NCBI GenBank assembly: GCA_934215995.1
Contig: CAKQBC010000048.1
Coordinates: 1-11,322, forward strand
Source: an uncultured Bacillus sp.
GTDB lineage: Bacteria; Bacillota; Bacilli; Bacillales; DSM-1321
Length of the DNA: 11,322 bases
Direction of reading: 5' to 3'
The position numbers were made by a program, and so were the translations under genes. Shown here piece after piece: positions 1-7,497 of this stretch. Numbering within the stretch: position 1 is the first letter of the stretch; each line of letters opens with the position of its first letter. The notes below the pieces were generated by a model that was given only the letters and a program-made list of their open reading frames with translations, was not told where the DNA came from and did not search any database.

Positions 1-2665
1 CTATCAGCTTGACTGTTTCTTCTTTTTCGTCCGCCTTCCTCTTGGCAGCTTCCTCAAGCTGCTGTTCGCCGCTGTCATTCGTTTCCATATCGGTGAACAG
101 GAGCGCAATATCTTCATTCGCTTCCGATTTCCGCTCTTCCCACGCCTTCAGGTCCCGTTTTGTCCGGTCGTATTTCTCTTGGATGTTTTGAAGTTTTGCC
201 TTCTCGGAGGCATACTTGACTTTCCATTCATTCAATTCTTTTGAAATCGTCTCTTTATTTGACTGCTGCAGCGTTTTTTCGTTTGATAACTGGTCGATTT
301 TTTCCTTGCGGGCGGTAAGCTGCTGCTGGCATTCCTCCAAGTAGGAAGCGAGCTCTTCGATCCTTTTTTGCTTTTGCTCCAATTCCTCAGCCAAACCTGA
401 CTTTTCCATATCATACAGGGCAAGCCTGTCATTCATATTGCGTTCCTCGATTTCGATTTCACGCAGCTCGCTTTTTACTGTTTGTTCTTTCAGGCGCAAA
501 TCTTCCTGGGCTGCACGTGCAGATTCCTGCTCTGCAGTCATTATTGCAATTTCGGCTTTAATATCCTTAACTTCGCGCTCCAGGCTTGCCGTCTTTTCTT
601 CCATCACAGGCAATTTGGATACAAGGTCGTCCAGTTCGGTCTTTCTTGAAAGCAAGGAATAATTCTTCCCTTTTGTCGCTCCCCCGGTCATGCTTCCGCC
701 AGGATTGACGACATCCCCTTCAAGAGTGACGAAGCGGTAGCGGTACCCCATATTCCTAGCCAGTTCGTTGGCGCCCTTCAAGTCATTTGTAATGATGACA
801 GTCCCAAGCAGGTTTGATGCAATCGATGCGTATTTTTGGTCATAGGCGATCAATTCCGATGCTACCCCGATAAACGATGGGTGATTAGAAACCGAGGCAA
901 TCTGCGCAGAAGGAATTGTCCTTTCCTTAATGACAGACAGCGGCAGAAAGGTTGCCCTGCCGAACGAATTCAGCTTCAGGAACTGAATGGCCTTCCTCGC
1001 GTGCTCTTCTTCCCTGACAACGATATGCTGCGCAGCAGCCCCCAGCGCTGTTTCAATCGCTGTATTGTATTCTTTCGGAACAGAGATGAGTTCTGCGACA
1101 GCACCTTCTATGCCATTCAGGTCCTTGGATTTAAGAACCTCCTTTACGCCTTGGAAGAAGCCGGCATATTCATCTTCCATCCCTTGAAGAATATCGATTC
1201 TCGACTTGCACTGCTGGACAAACTGATACGCTTTATACAGTTTCGACTCTTTTTGGTCGTATTCCGCCTGAAGCTTATCGAGCTTCGCTTTCCGCTCTAG
1301 AAAACCGGCAGCCGCTGAATCAATTTTATTTTTTGCTTCTTCGAGCCGTGCAGACAATTCTTCGCGCTTCCCGTGGATTTCGGACCGTTTTGACAGGAAG
1401 CTCTCATTATCCTGGTCGAGCCTCGCGCTTCTGTGCCTGATTTGCTCCAGCTGCTGGATCAGCATCCTGTTTTCATTATTAGCGGCAGCCTGTTCATTCA
1501 GCATTTCGATATAGTCGCTTTTCAGCGTTTCGATTTCTTCTTCGATTCCTTCAGAGCATGCGGCGAGAAGCGTTTCATTTTCAGAAAGCTTCTCTTTTAT
1601 CTCGGAAACGGCAGTTAAAGCCAACTGGAGGTTTTTCTCCAATTCCTGCTCTTCTTTAGCCAGTTCGTCGATATGTTTTTGTGCTTCTGTAATCGTATGC
1701 TGCAATTGCTGTTTGCTTAGCGAAGCATTCTTCTTTCTTTCGAGAAGGACGTTTTTGCGGCCTTCCAATTTTTCAAGCTCCTCCGTTGTCGTCAACAATA
1801 CATCCTGGAGGTCGCTTACAGATTCATCAAGTGCAGTAGATTCATCGCGCATTTTGGCGATTTCCGCTTCTTTCACCTGCAAGCCGGAAGCAATCTTCTC
1901 TTCGGCCTGCTTATGCTCTGCATGGAGCCTTGAAAGCTCTTGCCAATTTTCATGCAGGCTTTCTATTTCATGGACAGTCAGGGCCACTTCATATTCTTGC
2001 AGCTCTTCCTTTTTCTCCAGATAATCTTTTGCGATCGATGCCTGGATTTTAAGCGGTTCTACCTGGCCTTCCAGTTCATACAGGATGTCCTGTACACGGT
2101 TCAGGTTTTCCTGGGTTTCTGTCAATTTTTGAGACGCTTTCCTTTTGCGGGTCTTATACTTCAGCACCCCTGCTGCCTCTTCGAAGATGATCCTTCTTTC
2201 TTCCGCCTTGCTGCTCAGGATTTCCTCGACTTTCCCCTGGCTGATGATGGAGAAAGCTTCCCGCCCGAGGCCTGAATCCATGAACAGGTCCACTATGTCT
2301 TTCAGGCGGCATGCCTGCTTATTGATAAAAAACTCACTTTCACCGGAACGGAACACCCTTCTGGTGATGCTTACTTCATGATAATCAATCGGCAAAAAGC
2401 CGTCATCATTATCCAAAGTGAGGATGACCTCAGCAAAGTTTAGGGATTTCCTTGAATCACTTCCGGCAAAGATGATATCTTCCATCTTTCCTCCGCGGAG
2501 CGACCTGGCAGATTGTTCCCCGAGCACCCAGCGAATGGCATCGGTGATGTTGCTTTTGCCGCTGCCGTTCGGGCCGACCACTGCTGTGACCCCTTTCACA
2601 AAATCCATTGATATTCTTTCAGCAAACGATTTAAATCCTATTATATCTAAACGTTTGAGGAACAT
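1..2665 (-). CDS. smc: SMC chromosome condensation/segregation ATPase, N-terminal 888 codons (3' end outside window)
   Basis: SMC is the long coiled-coil ATPase that, with ScpA and ScpB, organises and segregates the chromosome on the nucleoid. The frame is open from an ATG at 2665 to base 2 without a stop, giving 888 residues; B. subtilis SMC is about 1186, so roughly 300 residues, including the C-terminal ABC half with its signature and Walker B motifs, lie outside. Visible parts are: the N-terminal ATPase half with Walker A GPNGSGKS at residues 31-38, the conserved Arg57 in SARSLRGG, and the Q-loop around Gln143; a first coiled coil at about 170-500, rich in Glu, Lys, Gln and Leu; a hinge domain at about 505-665 ending in the glycine motif GGSMTGG near Met659; and a returning coiled coil from about 675 to the window edge. 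The start is supported by a strong Shine-Dalgarno sequence AAAGGAGG (2673-2680). It follows rnc by 25 bases, so the two are probably co-transcribed. No odd residues were seen. Confidence 0.97.
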   Translation of the reverse strand, partial: MFLKRLDIIGFKSFAERISMDFVKGVTAVVGPNGSGKSNITDAIRWVLGEQSARSLRGGKMEDIIFAGSDSRKSLNFAEVILTLDNDDGFLPIDYHEVSITRRVFRSGESEFFINKQACRLKDIVDLFMDSGLGREAFSIISQGKVEEILSSKAEERRIIFEEAAGVLKYKTRKRKASQKLTETQENLNRVQDILYELEGQVEPLKIQASIAKDYLEKKEELQEYEVALTVHEIESLHENWQELSRLHAEHKQAEEKIASGLQVKEAEIAKMRDESTALDESVSDLQDVLLTTTEELEKLEGRKNVLLERKKNASLSKQQLQHTITEAQKHIDELAKEEQELEKNLQLALTAVSEIKEKLSENETLLAACSEGIEEEIETLKSDYIEMLNEQAAANNENRMLIQQLEQIRHRSARLDQDNESFLSKRSEIHGKREELSARLEEAKNKIDSAAAGFLERKAKLDKLQAEYDQKESKLYKAYQFVQQCKSRIDILQGMEDEYAGFFQGVKEVLKSKDLNGIEGAVAELISVPKEYNTAIETALGAAAQHIVVREEEHARKAIQFLKLNSFGRATFLPLSVIKERTIPSAQIASVSNHPSFIGVASELIAYDQKYASIASNLLGTVIITNDLKGANELARNMGYRYRFVTLEGDVVNPGGSMTGGATKGKNYSLLSRKTELDDLVSKLPVMEEKTASLEREVKDIKAEIAIMTAEQESARAAQEDLRLKEQTVKSELREIEIEERNMNDRLALYDMEKSGLAEELEQKQKRIEELASYLEECQQQLTARKEKIDQLSNEKTLQQSNKETISKELNEWKVKYASEKAKLQNIQEKYDRTKRDLKAWEERKSEANEDIALLFTDMETNDSGEQQLEEAAKRKADEKEETVKLI

Positions 2666-2690
2666 GTGATTTCCTCCTTTTATGTGTGCT

Positions 2691-3428
2691 TTAATTCTTT
2701 TTCGATGATTTTAAATGCCCTAGCGCCTGCTGTGCCGCATGCTGTTCCGCTTCTTTCTTAGACCGGCCGACACCGGTGCCCATGATTTCGCCATTTAAAG
2801 AAACATGGGAAACAAACTCTTTGTTATGAGCTGGCCCCTTTTCGAGATGTATCTTATATTCCAGTACGCCTGCCGCATCTCTTTGCACTAATTCCTGCAG
2901 CTGGCTCTTGTAATCCATCACATGAGAAAAAGCACCTTCATCAATTTTAGGGAATACAGTTTTTCGCAAAAATTCATAAACAGTCTCCAAGCCCTGGTCC
3001 AGATAAAGGGCGCCGATAAATGCCTCGAAGACATCCGCCAAAAGGGCAGGACGCTCCCTTCCACCTGTCTGCTCCTCCCCTTTTCCGAGAAGAACCAGCT
3101 CACCGAAGGACATTGCATTGGCAAAAGTGACAAGAGAAGGTTCGCACACAATGGCCGCGCGAAGTTTCGTCAACTCACCCTCACTCATCATCGGAAACTT
3201 TTTGTACAGATATTGCGAAACTGTCAGCTCCAAAACCGCGTCCCCTAAAAACTCAAGCCTTTCATTATCTTCATACGGCTTGCGACGATGCTCATTCACA
3301 TAAGATGAATGGGTGAAAGCCTGCTTCAGTATTCTTTCATTTAAAAAATGGATTCCGATATTATCTTGAAAATCCTGAAATTTCGTATTCATATTAGGAG
3401 ATCTCTTTTCTTTACTGTTCTTCCGCAT
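2691..3428 (-). CDS. rnc: Ribonuclease III
   Basis: RNase III is a cytoplasmic, Mg-dependent endonuclease that cuts double-stranded RNA, including rRNA precursors, structured mRNAs and sense-antisense duplexes. The protein has 245 residues, close to the 249 of B. subtilis. The N-terminal catalytic domain (about 16-160) carries the signature [11 protein letters not shown] at 56-66. The expected metal-binding acidic residues are all present: Glu56, Glu59, Asp63, Asp132 and Glu135. A double-stranded-RNA-binding domain follows at about 170-240, with the closing motif [12 protein letters not shown]. The ATG at 3428 is preceded by CGGAGG with 5-base spacing, which decides the start over the internal Met13. 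The gene is separated from acpP by 261 bases that include a terminator-like hairpin, so it probably begins its own unit with smc. I could not find a convincing promoter in the AT-rich leader. Confidence 0.97.
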   Translation of the reverse strand: MRKNSKEKRSPNMNTKFQDFQDNIGIHFLNERILKQAFTHSSYVNEHRRKPYEDNERLEFLGDAVLELTVSQYLYKKFPMMSEGELTKLRAAIVCEPSLVTFANAMSFGELVLLGKGEEQTGGRERPALLADVFEAFIGALYLDQGLETVYEFLRKTVFPKIDEGAFSHVMDYKSQLQELVQRDAAGVLEYKIHLEKGPAHNKEFVSHVSLNGEIMGTGVGRSKKEAEQHAAQQALGHLKSSKKN

Positions 3429-3600
3429 AATATCCTCCGAACTAATATAGCTTGCAATTCATACTGATCAATTTTCGTCCCTAATCACTATTGAACAATA
3501 TTTAGTATATAAAAACTTCGCCAAAAAAGAAAATAGTATTTGCCGTTCCGCCTATCCCCTGCAAAGGTGCCCGAACATGACGGATCCCGATACAAGAAAA
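3429..3600 (-). other. AT-rich leader upstream of rnc, no convincing promoter
   Basis: This stretch between the acpP terminator and the rnc start contains no gene. The half nearest rnc is clearly more AT-rich than the flanking coding DNA, as expected for a promoter region. On the minus strand there is a TATACT (3504-3509) that matches a -10 box at five of six positions, but the sequence 17 bases upstream, TTTCTT, is a poor -35. A TATATT at 3444-3449 with TTGATC 16 bases upstream looks better on paper, but would start transcription inside the ribosome-binding site. A short perfect inverted repeat, TATTG-AA-CAATA, lies at 3489-3500. A promoter is inferred from the upstream terminator and base composition, not clearly seen. 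Confidence 0.3.
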
Positions 3601-3668
3601 AGCCAACCCTTATGGAAAGAGATGAAGCGCCAGGCACTGCAATCTCTTTCACACCCCAAGGGTCGGCT
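3594..3668 (-). terminator. Long hairpin with U-tract after acpP (intrinsic terminator, possible RNase III substrate)
   Basis: On the minus strand an 11-bp outer stem (AGCCGACCCTT at 3668-3658 with AAGGGTTGGCT at 3611-3601, one G-U pair) encloses a perfect 9-bp stem (GAAAGAGAT at 3650-3642 with ATCTCTTTC at 3623-3615). Inside that is a 5-bp tip (AGTGC with GCGCT, one G-U pair, loop 3631-3633). The outer stem runs directly into TTTTTCTT. Both non-Watson-Crick pairs are G-U in minus-strand RNA but A-C in plus-strand RNA, so the fold suits the minus-strand transcript. It lies 21 bases past the acpP stop and most simply ends the fapR-acpP operon. The nearly 70-base stem is much longer than a usual terminator. 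Confidence 0.75.
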
Positions 3669-3689
3669 TCTATATGCTTTTCAATTCCA

Positions 3690-3923
3690 TTACATATTGC
3701 TTTCTATGTAATTAACGGCGTCTCCTACCGTTGAGATTTTTTCTGCATCTTCGTCAGAGATCTCCATGCCGAACTCATCTTCAAGTTCCATGACAAGTTC
3801 AACAACATCAAGGGAATCAGCCCCTAGATCATCTTTAAAAGAAGCTTCAGGCTTAACTTCGGATTCCTCAACCTCAAGACGGTCAACGACGATTTTTGTG
3901 ATGCGCTCTAAAACATCTGCCAC
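3690..3923 (-). CDS. acpP: Acyl carrier protein
   Basis: ACP is the small acidic four-helix protein that carries growing fatty-acyl chains on a 4'-phosphopantetheine arm between FabD, FabG and the other synthesis enzymes; the chains later reach PlsX. With the GTG start at 3923 the product is 77 residues, the same as B. subtilis ACP. The attachment site is the serine of [15 protein letters not shown] (Ser37 counting the initiator Met, Ser36 if it is removed). Helix II, with its acidic recognition face, is intact. The frame extends upstream to a GTG at 3932, but that codon lies inside the Shine-Dalgarno sequence GGGAGGTGAT and cannot be the real start. The conserved N-terminus ADVLERITK also fits 3923. 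The gene is last in the fapR operon, set off from fabG by 215 bases and followed by a terminator, an arrangement that allows separate, higher expression. Confidence 0.98.
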   Translation of the reverse strand: MADVLERITKIVVDRLEVEESEVKPEASFKDDLGADSLDVVELVMELEDEFGMEISDEDAEKISTVGDAVNYIESNM

Positions 3924-3930
3924 CAAAATC

Positions 3931-3940
3931 ACCTCCCTTC
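3931..3940 (-). promoter_or_regulatory. Near-perfect Shine-Dalgarno site of acpP
   Basis: The minus strand reads GAAGGGAGGTGAT just before acpP, an almost full-length complement to the 3' end of 16S rRNA. This is the strongest ribosome-binding site in the window and suits a very abundant protein. It fixes the start at the GTG at 3923 and rules out the in-frame GTG at 3932, which forms part of this site. Confidence 0.85.
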
Positions 3941-3945
3941 AAGTC

Positions 3946-3974
3946 ATTATATTGCATTTCCAAGCGATAATAAA
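3946..3974 (-). promoter_or_regulatory. Possible acpP promoter (perfect -10, weak -35)
   Basis: A perfect sigma-A -10 hexamer TATAAT lies at 3951-3946 on the minus strand, in an AT-rich patch directly upstream of acpP. The sequence 17 bases further upstream is TTTATT (3974-3969), which matches the -35 consensus at only three positions. Transcription would start near 3939, giving a leader of about 16 bases that begins at the ribosome-binding site; that is short and counts against it. An extra promoter here would explain how ACP is made in excess over the enzymes encoded upstream. I regard it as plausible but unproven. Confidence 0.35.
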
Positions 3975-4034
3975 TACGTTTTCTTAAAATTACGATACAA
4001 GCATCCGTATATGGATTCGGCACTTAAAGCTTTT

Positions 4035-4137
4035 GCGTACGGAGGAAGGGCGATATCCCTTATTATTCTTCATAAAAAGCATTCTAGCCGTTATGGCTTT
4101 ATGTTTTGACAAAGGGGATGCCAGATTCTCCGTCCGC
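4035..4137 (-). other. Structured intercistronic region between fabG and acpP
   Basis: Immediately after the fabG stop the minus strand has GCGGACGGAG (4137-4128), complementary at nine of ten positions to CTCCGTACGC (4044-4035). The 83 bases between them contain two small hairpins: AGCC/GGCT around a 5-base loop (4098-4086) and AAGGG/CCCTT around a 6-base loop (4061-4046). Together they could form a three-way RNA structure. No U-tract follows, so it does not look like a terminator. It may act as a 3' stabiliser or processing site that separates acpP mRNA from the upstream genes. The remaining part of the 215-base gap, 3924-4034, is AT-rich and holds the acpP promoter candidate and ribosome-binding site. 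I see no small gene here. Confidence 0.35.
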
Positions 4138-4138
4138 T

Positions 4139-4882
4139 TTACATCGCCATTCCGCCATCAACCGATAAGGTTTGCCCCGTCATATAGGAGCTGTCATCCG
4201 AAGCAAGGAAAGCCGCCACTTTCGCGATGTCCTCCGGATTCCCCAATCTTCCCAGCGGAATTTGGCTAAGCTGCTGATTCCGTACGTCCTCCGGAAGCTG
4301 GTCTGTCATATCCGTAGAAATGAAGCCCGGGGCGACAGCGTTGACGGTTATTCCCCTGGATGCGAGCTCCTTTGCCGCCGTTTTTGTAAAGCCGATTACG
4401 CCCGCTTTTGCGGCAACATAGTTAGCCTGTCCGGGGTTTCCGGTAATGCCGACAACACTCGCAACATTGATGATGCGCCCTTTCCTTTGTTTCATCATCG
4501 GCCTTGTAACGGCCTTCGTGCAAAGGAAAACGCCCTTCAGGTTTGTGTTGATGACCTGGTCCCACTCATCTTCCTTCATGCGCATCAGCAGATTGTCTTT
4601 TGTTATGCCTGCATTATTGACCAGAATATCTACCTTGCCGAATTCATCGATTGTCCTTTTAAGCATGGCAGCCACTGAGTCACTGTCTGAGACATCGCAT
4701 TGGACGGCAAACGCCCTGCTCCCCGACGACAAAATCTCTTCAACGACCGATTTCGCTTTTTCTTCATTTCCAGAATAATTGACGACGACATCTGCGCCCT
4801 GATTTGCCAGTTCCAAAGCGATTGCCCGCCCGATTCCGCGCGAAGCACCTGTCACAATAGCAATCTGCCCCTTCAGTTTCAC
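4139..4882 (-). CDS. fabG: 3-oxoacyl-[acyl-carrier-protein] reductase
   Basis: FabG reduces 3-oxoacyl-ACP to 3-hydroxyacyl-ACP with NADPH, the first reduction of each cytoplasmic fatty-acid elongation cycle. The 247-residue protein is a classical short-chain dehydrogenase, one residue longer than B. subtilis FabG. The Rossmann cofactor loop TGASRGIG is at 11-18, NNAG at 89-92 and Asn114 in the NTNLKGVF segment. The catalytic Ser142, Tyr155 and Lys159 (YVAAK) are all present. The C-terminal [13 protein letters not shown] is typical of FabG. Translation starts at a GTG whose last two bases are part of the fabD TGA stop (a GTGA overlap at 4882-4879), so the two are probably translationally coupled. 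A GGGGGA ribosome-binding sequence lies about 7 bases upstream. It belongs to the fapR operon. Confidence 0.97.
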   Translation of the reverse strand: MKLKGQIAIVTGASRGIGRAIALELANQGADVVVNYSGNEEKAKSVVEEILSSGSRAFAVQCDVSDSDSVAAMLKRTIDEFGKVDILVNNAGITKDNLLMRMKEDEWDQVINTNLKGVFLCTKAVTRPMMKQRKGRIINVASVVGITGNPGQANYVAAKAGVIGFTKTAAKELASRGITVNAVAPGFISTDMTDQLPEDVRNQQLSQIPLGRLGNPEDIAKVAAFLASDDSSYMTGQTLSVDGGMAM

Positions 4883-5826
4883 AATAATTCCCCCTTCAAT
4901 TCCCTTACTGCAGCTTCGATTTCTTCTTCATTTGAAACAGATAATACCCTGACATCCCGGCTGATTTTCTTCATTAGGCCCGCCAGTACTTTTCCCGGCC
5001 CTATTTCGATGAATGTGTCTGCCCCGAGCCCGATCAATGTTTCAATGCACTGCTGCCAAAGGACTGGGGAATATAGCTGTTCAATCAATTTTTCCTGAAG
5101 CAAGGCTGCCTCCGTTACAGGCTCTGCACTGACATTCGATATAACAGGAATTCTGGCATCTTTCCACTCATAACGTGAAAAGGCAGCTTTCAGCTCCCCG
5201 GAGGCCGGCTCCATTAAAATTGAATGGAATGGACCGCTCACATCGAGAGGCAGCACCCTTTTGGCCCCGATTGACTTGCCTGCTTCCGCTATTCCCTTAA
5301 CGCCTTCCGCTGTTCCGGATATAACAATTTGCCCCGGACAATTGATGTTTGCAAGCTGGACAGGCATGCCCTGTCCGGAAACCGTCCGGCAGAGTATTTC
5401 AAGCGCTTCCCGGTCTGCGCCCAACACAGCCGCCATTGTCCCTTTCCCTGCAGGCACTGCCTTCTCCATCAGTTCTCCCCTTTTCCGGACGATGGCAACA
5501 GCGTCTTCAAAGGAAAGGACGCCAGAAGCTACAAGCGCACTGTACTCGCCGAGGCTATGGCCGGCCACATAATCCGCTTTTATTCCGTGCCCTTCGACCC
5601 GGGACAGCAGGGCCGTACTGACTGTCAGGAGAGCCGGCTGGGCATTGTACGTTTTCGTCAGCTCTTCCTTCGGCCCTTCGAATATCAATCGGCTAAGATC
5701 GGTGTTCAACACTCTGTCCGCCGCTTCAAAATAAGCGACTGCCTCCGGGTATTGCCTGCTTAGCCCTAGTCCCATCCCCACTGACTGCGAGCCTTGCCCC
5801 GGAAAAATAAAAGCGGTTTTTGACAT
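4879..5826 (-). CDS. fabD: Malonyl-CoA:acyl-carrier-protein transacylase
   Basis: FabD moves the malonyl group from malonyl-CoA to ACP, supplying the two-carbon donor for chain elongation. It acts in the cytoplasm, and its ACP partner is encoded two genes downstream. The 315-residue protein has the expected alpha/beta-hydrolase-like core with an inserted ferredoxin-like subdomain. The oxyanion-hole motif FPGQGSQ is at 8-14, the nucleophile Ser91 sits in GHSLGE (89-94), Arg116 is placed to bind the malonyl carboxylate, the catalytic His201 is in PFHS, and the motif IGPGKVL lies near the C-terminus. The ATG at 5826 has a strong ribosome-binding site GGGGAGG with 7-base spacing. Only two bases separate it from the plsX stop, and its own stop overlaps the fabG start by 4 bases. 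Confidence 0.98.
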   Translation of the reverse strand: MSKTAFIFPGQGSQSVGMGLGLSRQYPEAVAYFEAADRVLNTDLSRLIFEGPKEELTKTYNAQPALLTVSTALLSRVEGHGIKADYVAGHSLGEYSALVASGVLSFEDAVAIVRKRGELMEKAVPAGKGTMAAVLGADREALEILCRTVSGQGMPVQLANINCPGQIVISGTAEGVKGIAEAGKSIGAKRVLPLDVSGPFHSILMEPASGELKAAFSRYEWKDARIPVISNVSAEPVTEAALLQEKLIEQLYSPVLWQQCIETLIGLGADTFIEIGPGKVLAGLMKKISRDVRVLSVSNEEEIEAAVRELKGELL

Positions 5827-5828
5827 GT

Positions 5829-6845
5829 TTATTCCTCCCCTTTGTCTTCTCTCCCTTTTTCAGCGTTCATATATGCCTGTATTGTCGGCGCCACTTCGTG
5901 CTCCACCATGATTTTGGCCTGGCGCACTGCATTGAACAAGGCATTTGCATTTGATGAGCCATGCGCTTTAATGACCGGAGCCTTCAAGCCGAACAATCCG
6001 GCGCCCCCGTATTCCGAGTAGTCCATTTTATCTTTGATCACTTTCAGCTGCGGTTTCAGGACAGCAGCCGCCAGTTTGCTTTTCAGGTCAGCCATCATTG
6101 CACCTTTGATCATTTTGAACATGGAAAGGGCTGTTCCTTCAACTGTCTTAAGGACCATATTGCCCGTAAATCCATCCGTGACAATGACATCCGCGACATT
6201 ATCCATAAGATCGCGGCTTTCGACGTTCCCGACAAAATGAATCGGTGCATCTTTGAGCAATTCATATGCGGCTTTAGTCAAGTCGGTGCCTTTTTTCTCT
6301 TCCGTACCGATATTCAGCAATCCAACCCGGGGCTTCTTGATCCCACGTACCTTTTCAGCATAGACAGAGCCCATGACAGCAAATTGCAGAAGATGCTCCG
6401 GCCTCGCTTCAGCATTCGCCCCTACATCAAGCAGGACAAACCCTTGTCCGTCCAATGTCGGCAGTGTCGGCGCCAATGCAGGCCTCTCTACCCCTTTGAT
6501 TCTCCCTACCACAAATAATCCGGCTGCCATCAGGGCGCCTGTATTTCCTGCCGAAATGCAGGCATCCGCATTGCCGTCCGCCACCTGCTGGGCAGCCAAG
6601 ACCATGGATGCCTGCTTTTTGCGTCTGACAGCCCGCACTGGTTCGTCTGTCGGAAGTATGACATCTTCCGTATGTATAATGGCAATATGGCTATGCCCTT
6701 CTGCAGGCAAATGTTTCTTGATTTCTGTTTCGTTCCCGACAAGTACGATCTCCAGATCCGGGAATTCCCTGACGGCTTTAACCGCACCTTCCACTATTTC
6801 CTTTGGAGCGTTGTCGCCGCCCATGGCATCAATTGCGATTCTCAT
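5829..6845 (-). CDS. plsX: Phosphate acyltransferase PlsX (acyl-ACP to acyl-phosphate)
   Basis: PlsX converts acyl-ACP and phosphate into acyl-phosphate, the donor that PlsY uses to make lysophosphatidic acid. It is a soluble enzyme that works at the membrane surface and links fatty-acid to phospholipid synthesis. From the ATG at 6845 the product is 338 residues (333 in B. subtilis) and begins with the family's conserved [15 protein letters not shown]. Other conserved blocks include [46 protein letters not shown] and [19 protein letters not shown]. The frame continues upstream to 6923, but those residues lie within fapR and do not resemble PlsX. An ATG at 6857 is a weaker alternative, with AAGG only one base before it. 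The chosen start has AAGGA about 11 bases upstream and overlaps the end of fapR by 17 bases, which suggests coupling. The C-terminal tail is Lys/Glu-rich. Confidence 0.96.
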   Translation of the reverse strand: MRIAIDAMGGDNAPKEIVEGAVKAVREFPDLEIVLVGNETEIKKHLPAEGHSHIAIIHTEDVILPTDEPVRAVRRKKQASMVLAAQQVADGNADACISAGNTGALMAAGLFVVGRIKGVERPALAPTLPTLDGQGFVLLDVGANAEARPEHLLQFAVMGSVYAEKVRGIKKPRVGLLNIGTEEKKGTDLTKAAYELLKDAPIHFVGNVESRDLMDNVADVIVTDGFTGNMVLKTVEGTALSMFKMIKGAMMADLKSKLAAAVLKPQLKVIKDKMDYSEYGGAGLFGLKAPVIKAHGSSNANALFNAVRQAKIMVEHEVAPTIQAYMNAEKGREDKGEE

Positions 6846-7428
6846 TGTAGTCTTCATCCTTTTTCTCTGTATTCGATCTGTACATTTCAAAATGGCCCTT
6901 GAACACCAGGTCCTTCTGCACATAGCTGCATACTTCGACAGACGACCTGTTCGCAGGTGTATTCTCTTTATCTACCTTCGCTTTGGCGATCACTCTCTCC
7001 CCGGCTTTGACAGGGCGGGTGAACACGATATTCGCTTTAGCGGTGAGTGTGAATTCTTCATTCATGACCGCTACCGCAAGCGAGTTGGCCTGTGCAAACA
7101 GGTGGTGCCCTCGTGCGATCCCATTGCGGGTAAAAACATGTTCTTCTTTGACATCAAATATGGATATCGCGCTTTCATCAAGCTGTATATCTATTATATC
7201 GCCGATAACTTCTTCAATAGGCAATGCCCTGATTTCTTCACTATAATTATTTTCTGCCACATGCTTAATCCTCTCGCGCAATTCAGGAATCGATAATTCC
7301 ATGCGATCGAGGCGAATAGTCTGGACACTTACCTGGAACTTGTCAGCAAGCTCTTCATCTGTGACGAACGGGTTTGATTTTATTGTTTCTGTCAGCACTT
7401 GCTGGCGCATTTTTTTAGTAAGTTTCAT
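6829..7428 (-). CDS. fapR: Malonyl-CoA-responsive lipid synthesis repressor FapR
   Basis: FapR represses fatty-acid and phospholipid genes in Bacillus relatives. Malonyl-CoA binds it and releases it from DNA, so synthesis follows precursor supply. The 199-residue protein has an N-terminal DeoR-like helix-turn-helix (about 8-45, [20 protein letters not shown]), a linker helix ([14 protein letters not shown]) and a C-terminal hot-dog domain. The effector-site motif [17 protein letters not shown] is at 105-121 with Arg106, Gly107 and Asn115 in the same positions as in B. subtilis. It is about 11 residues longer than the B. subtilis protein, with an acidic and Asn-rich tail encoded partly within the plsX overlap. 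The ATG at 7428 is the first possible in-frame start, because a TGA lies just upstream. Its ribosome-binding sequence is an unusual TGGTGA six bases away, with GGAG further upstream. It should repress its own operon through the operator at 7448-7464. Confidence 0.97.
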   Translation of the reverse strand: MKLTKKMRQQVLTETIKSNPFVTDEELADKFQVSVQTIRLDRMELSIPELRERIKHVAENNYSEEIRALPIEEVIGDIIDIQLDESAISIFDVKEEHVFTRNGIARGHHLFAQANSLAVAVMNEEFTLTAKANIVFTRPVKAGERVIAKAKVDKENTPANRSSVEVCSYVQKDLVFKGHFEMYRSNTEKKDEDYNENRN

Positions 7429-7447
7429 GCTGGTTCACCACTCCACA

Positions 7448-7464
7448 TTATGACTAGGTACTAA
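7448..7464 (-). promoter_or_regulatory. FapR operator
   Basis: The minus strand reads TTAGTACCTAGTCATAA, a 17-base imperfect inverted repeat. The left half TTAGTAC matches the FapR box as I know it from Bacillus and Staphylococcus; the right half GTCATAA matches it at five of seven positions once reversed. The box spans about -2 to +14 relative to the start expected from the promoter just upstream, so bound FapR would block transcription of its own operon. The assignment rests on the motif and on its position directly before fapR. Confidence 0.85.
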
Positions 7465-7468
7465 TAGT

Positions 7469-7497
7469 AGTATATAGATAATAAAAAAAGATTGCAA
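7469..7497 (-). promoter_or_regulatory. Sigma-A promoter of the fapR-plsX-fabD-fabG(-acpP) operon
   Basis: On the minus strand a -35 box TTGCAA (7497-7492, four of six consensus positions) and a -10 box TATACT (7474-7469, five of six) are exactly 17 bases apart. The start would fall near 7462, about 34 bases before the fapR ATG and inside the FapR operator. The -35 box also forms part of the 3' arm of the recG terminator, and the spacer is that terminator's T-tract. Confidence 0.8.

Noticed and set aside
836..2669. Several plus-strand open frames of 60-154 codons opposite smc
   Set aside because: They mirror the codon pattern of the smc coiled coil, show no domain or start signal, and smc itself reads open through the whole stretch.
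3444..3471. TTGATC and TATATT 16 bases apart upstream of rnc, as a promoter
   Set aside because: Transcription would begin inside the rnc ribosome-binding site, leaving almost no leader.
3489..3500. Perfect 12-base inverted repeat TATTG-AA-CAATA in the rnc leader
   Set aside because: It is short and AT-only except for one pair per arm, in AT-rich DNA where chance repeats of this size are common; no regulator is suggested.
3924..3932. A longer acpP reading frame starting at GTG 3932
   Set aside because: That codon is inside the Shine-Dalgarno sequence, and the three added residues are absent from the family; the GTG at 3923 is the start.
4003..4016. Near-palindrome ATCCGTATATGGAT between fabG and acpP
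   Set aside because: It has an internal mismatch, matches no operator I know, does not resemble the FapR box, and stands alone.
4086..4111. TTGTCA (minus strand) with a downstream TAGAAT as an acpP promoter
   Set aside because: The spacer is 20 bases, too long for a sigma-A promoter.
6846..6923. A longer plsX frame with 26 extra N-terminal residues
   Set aside because: The extension is fapR coding sequence in another frame, is rich in Arg and Cys and has no similarity to PlsX; the family starts at [10 protein letters not shown].
6373..7296. A 307-codon open frame on the plus strand, the longest one opposite known genes
   Set aside because: It lies antisense to plsX and fapR, its translation is Ser/Ala/Pro/Thr-rich without recognisable motifs, no ribosome-binding site stands out, and it crosses two clearly real genes.
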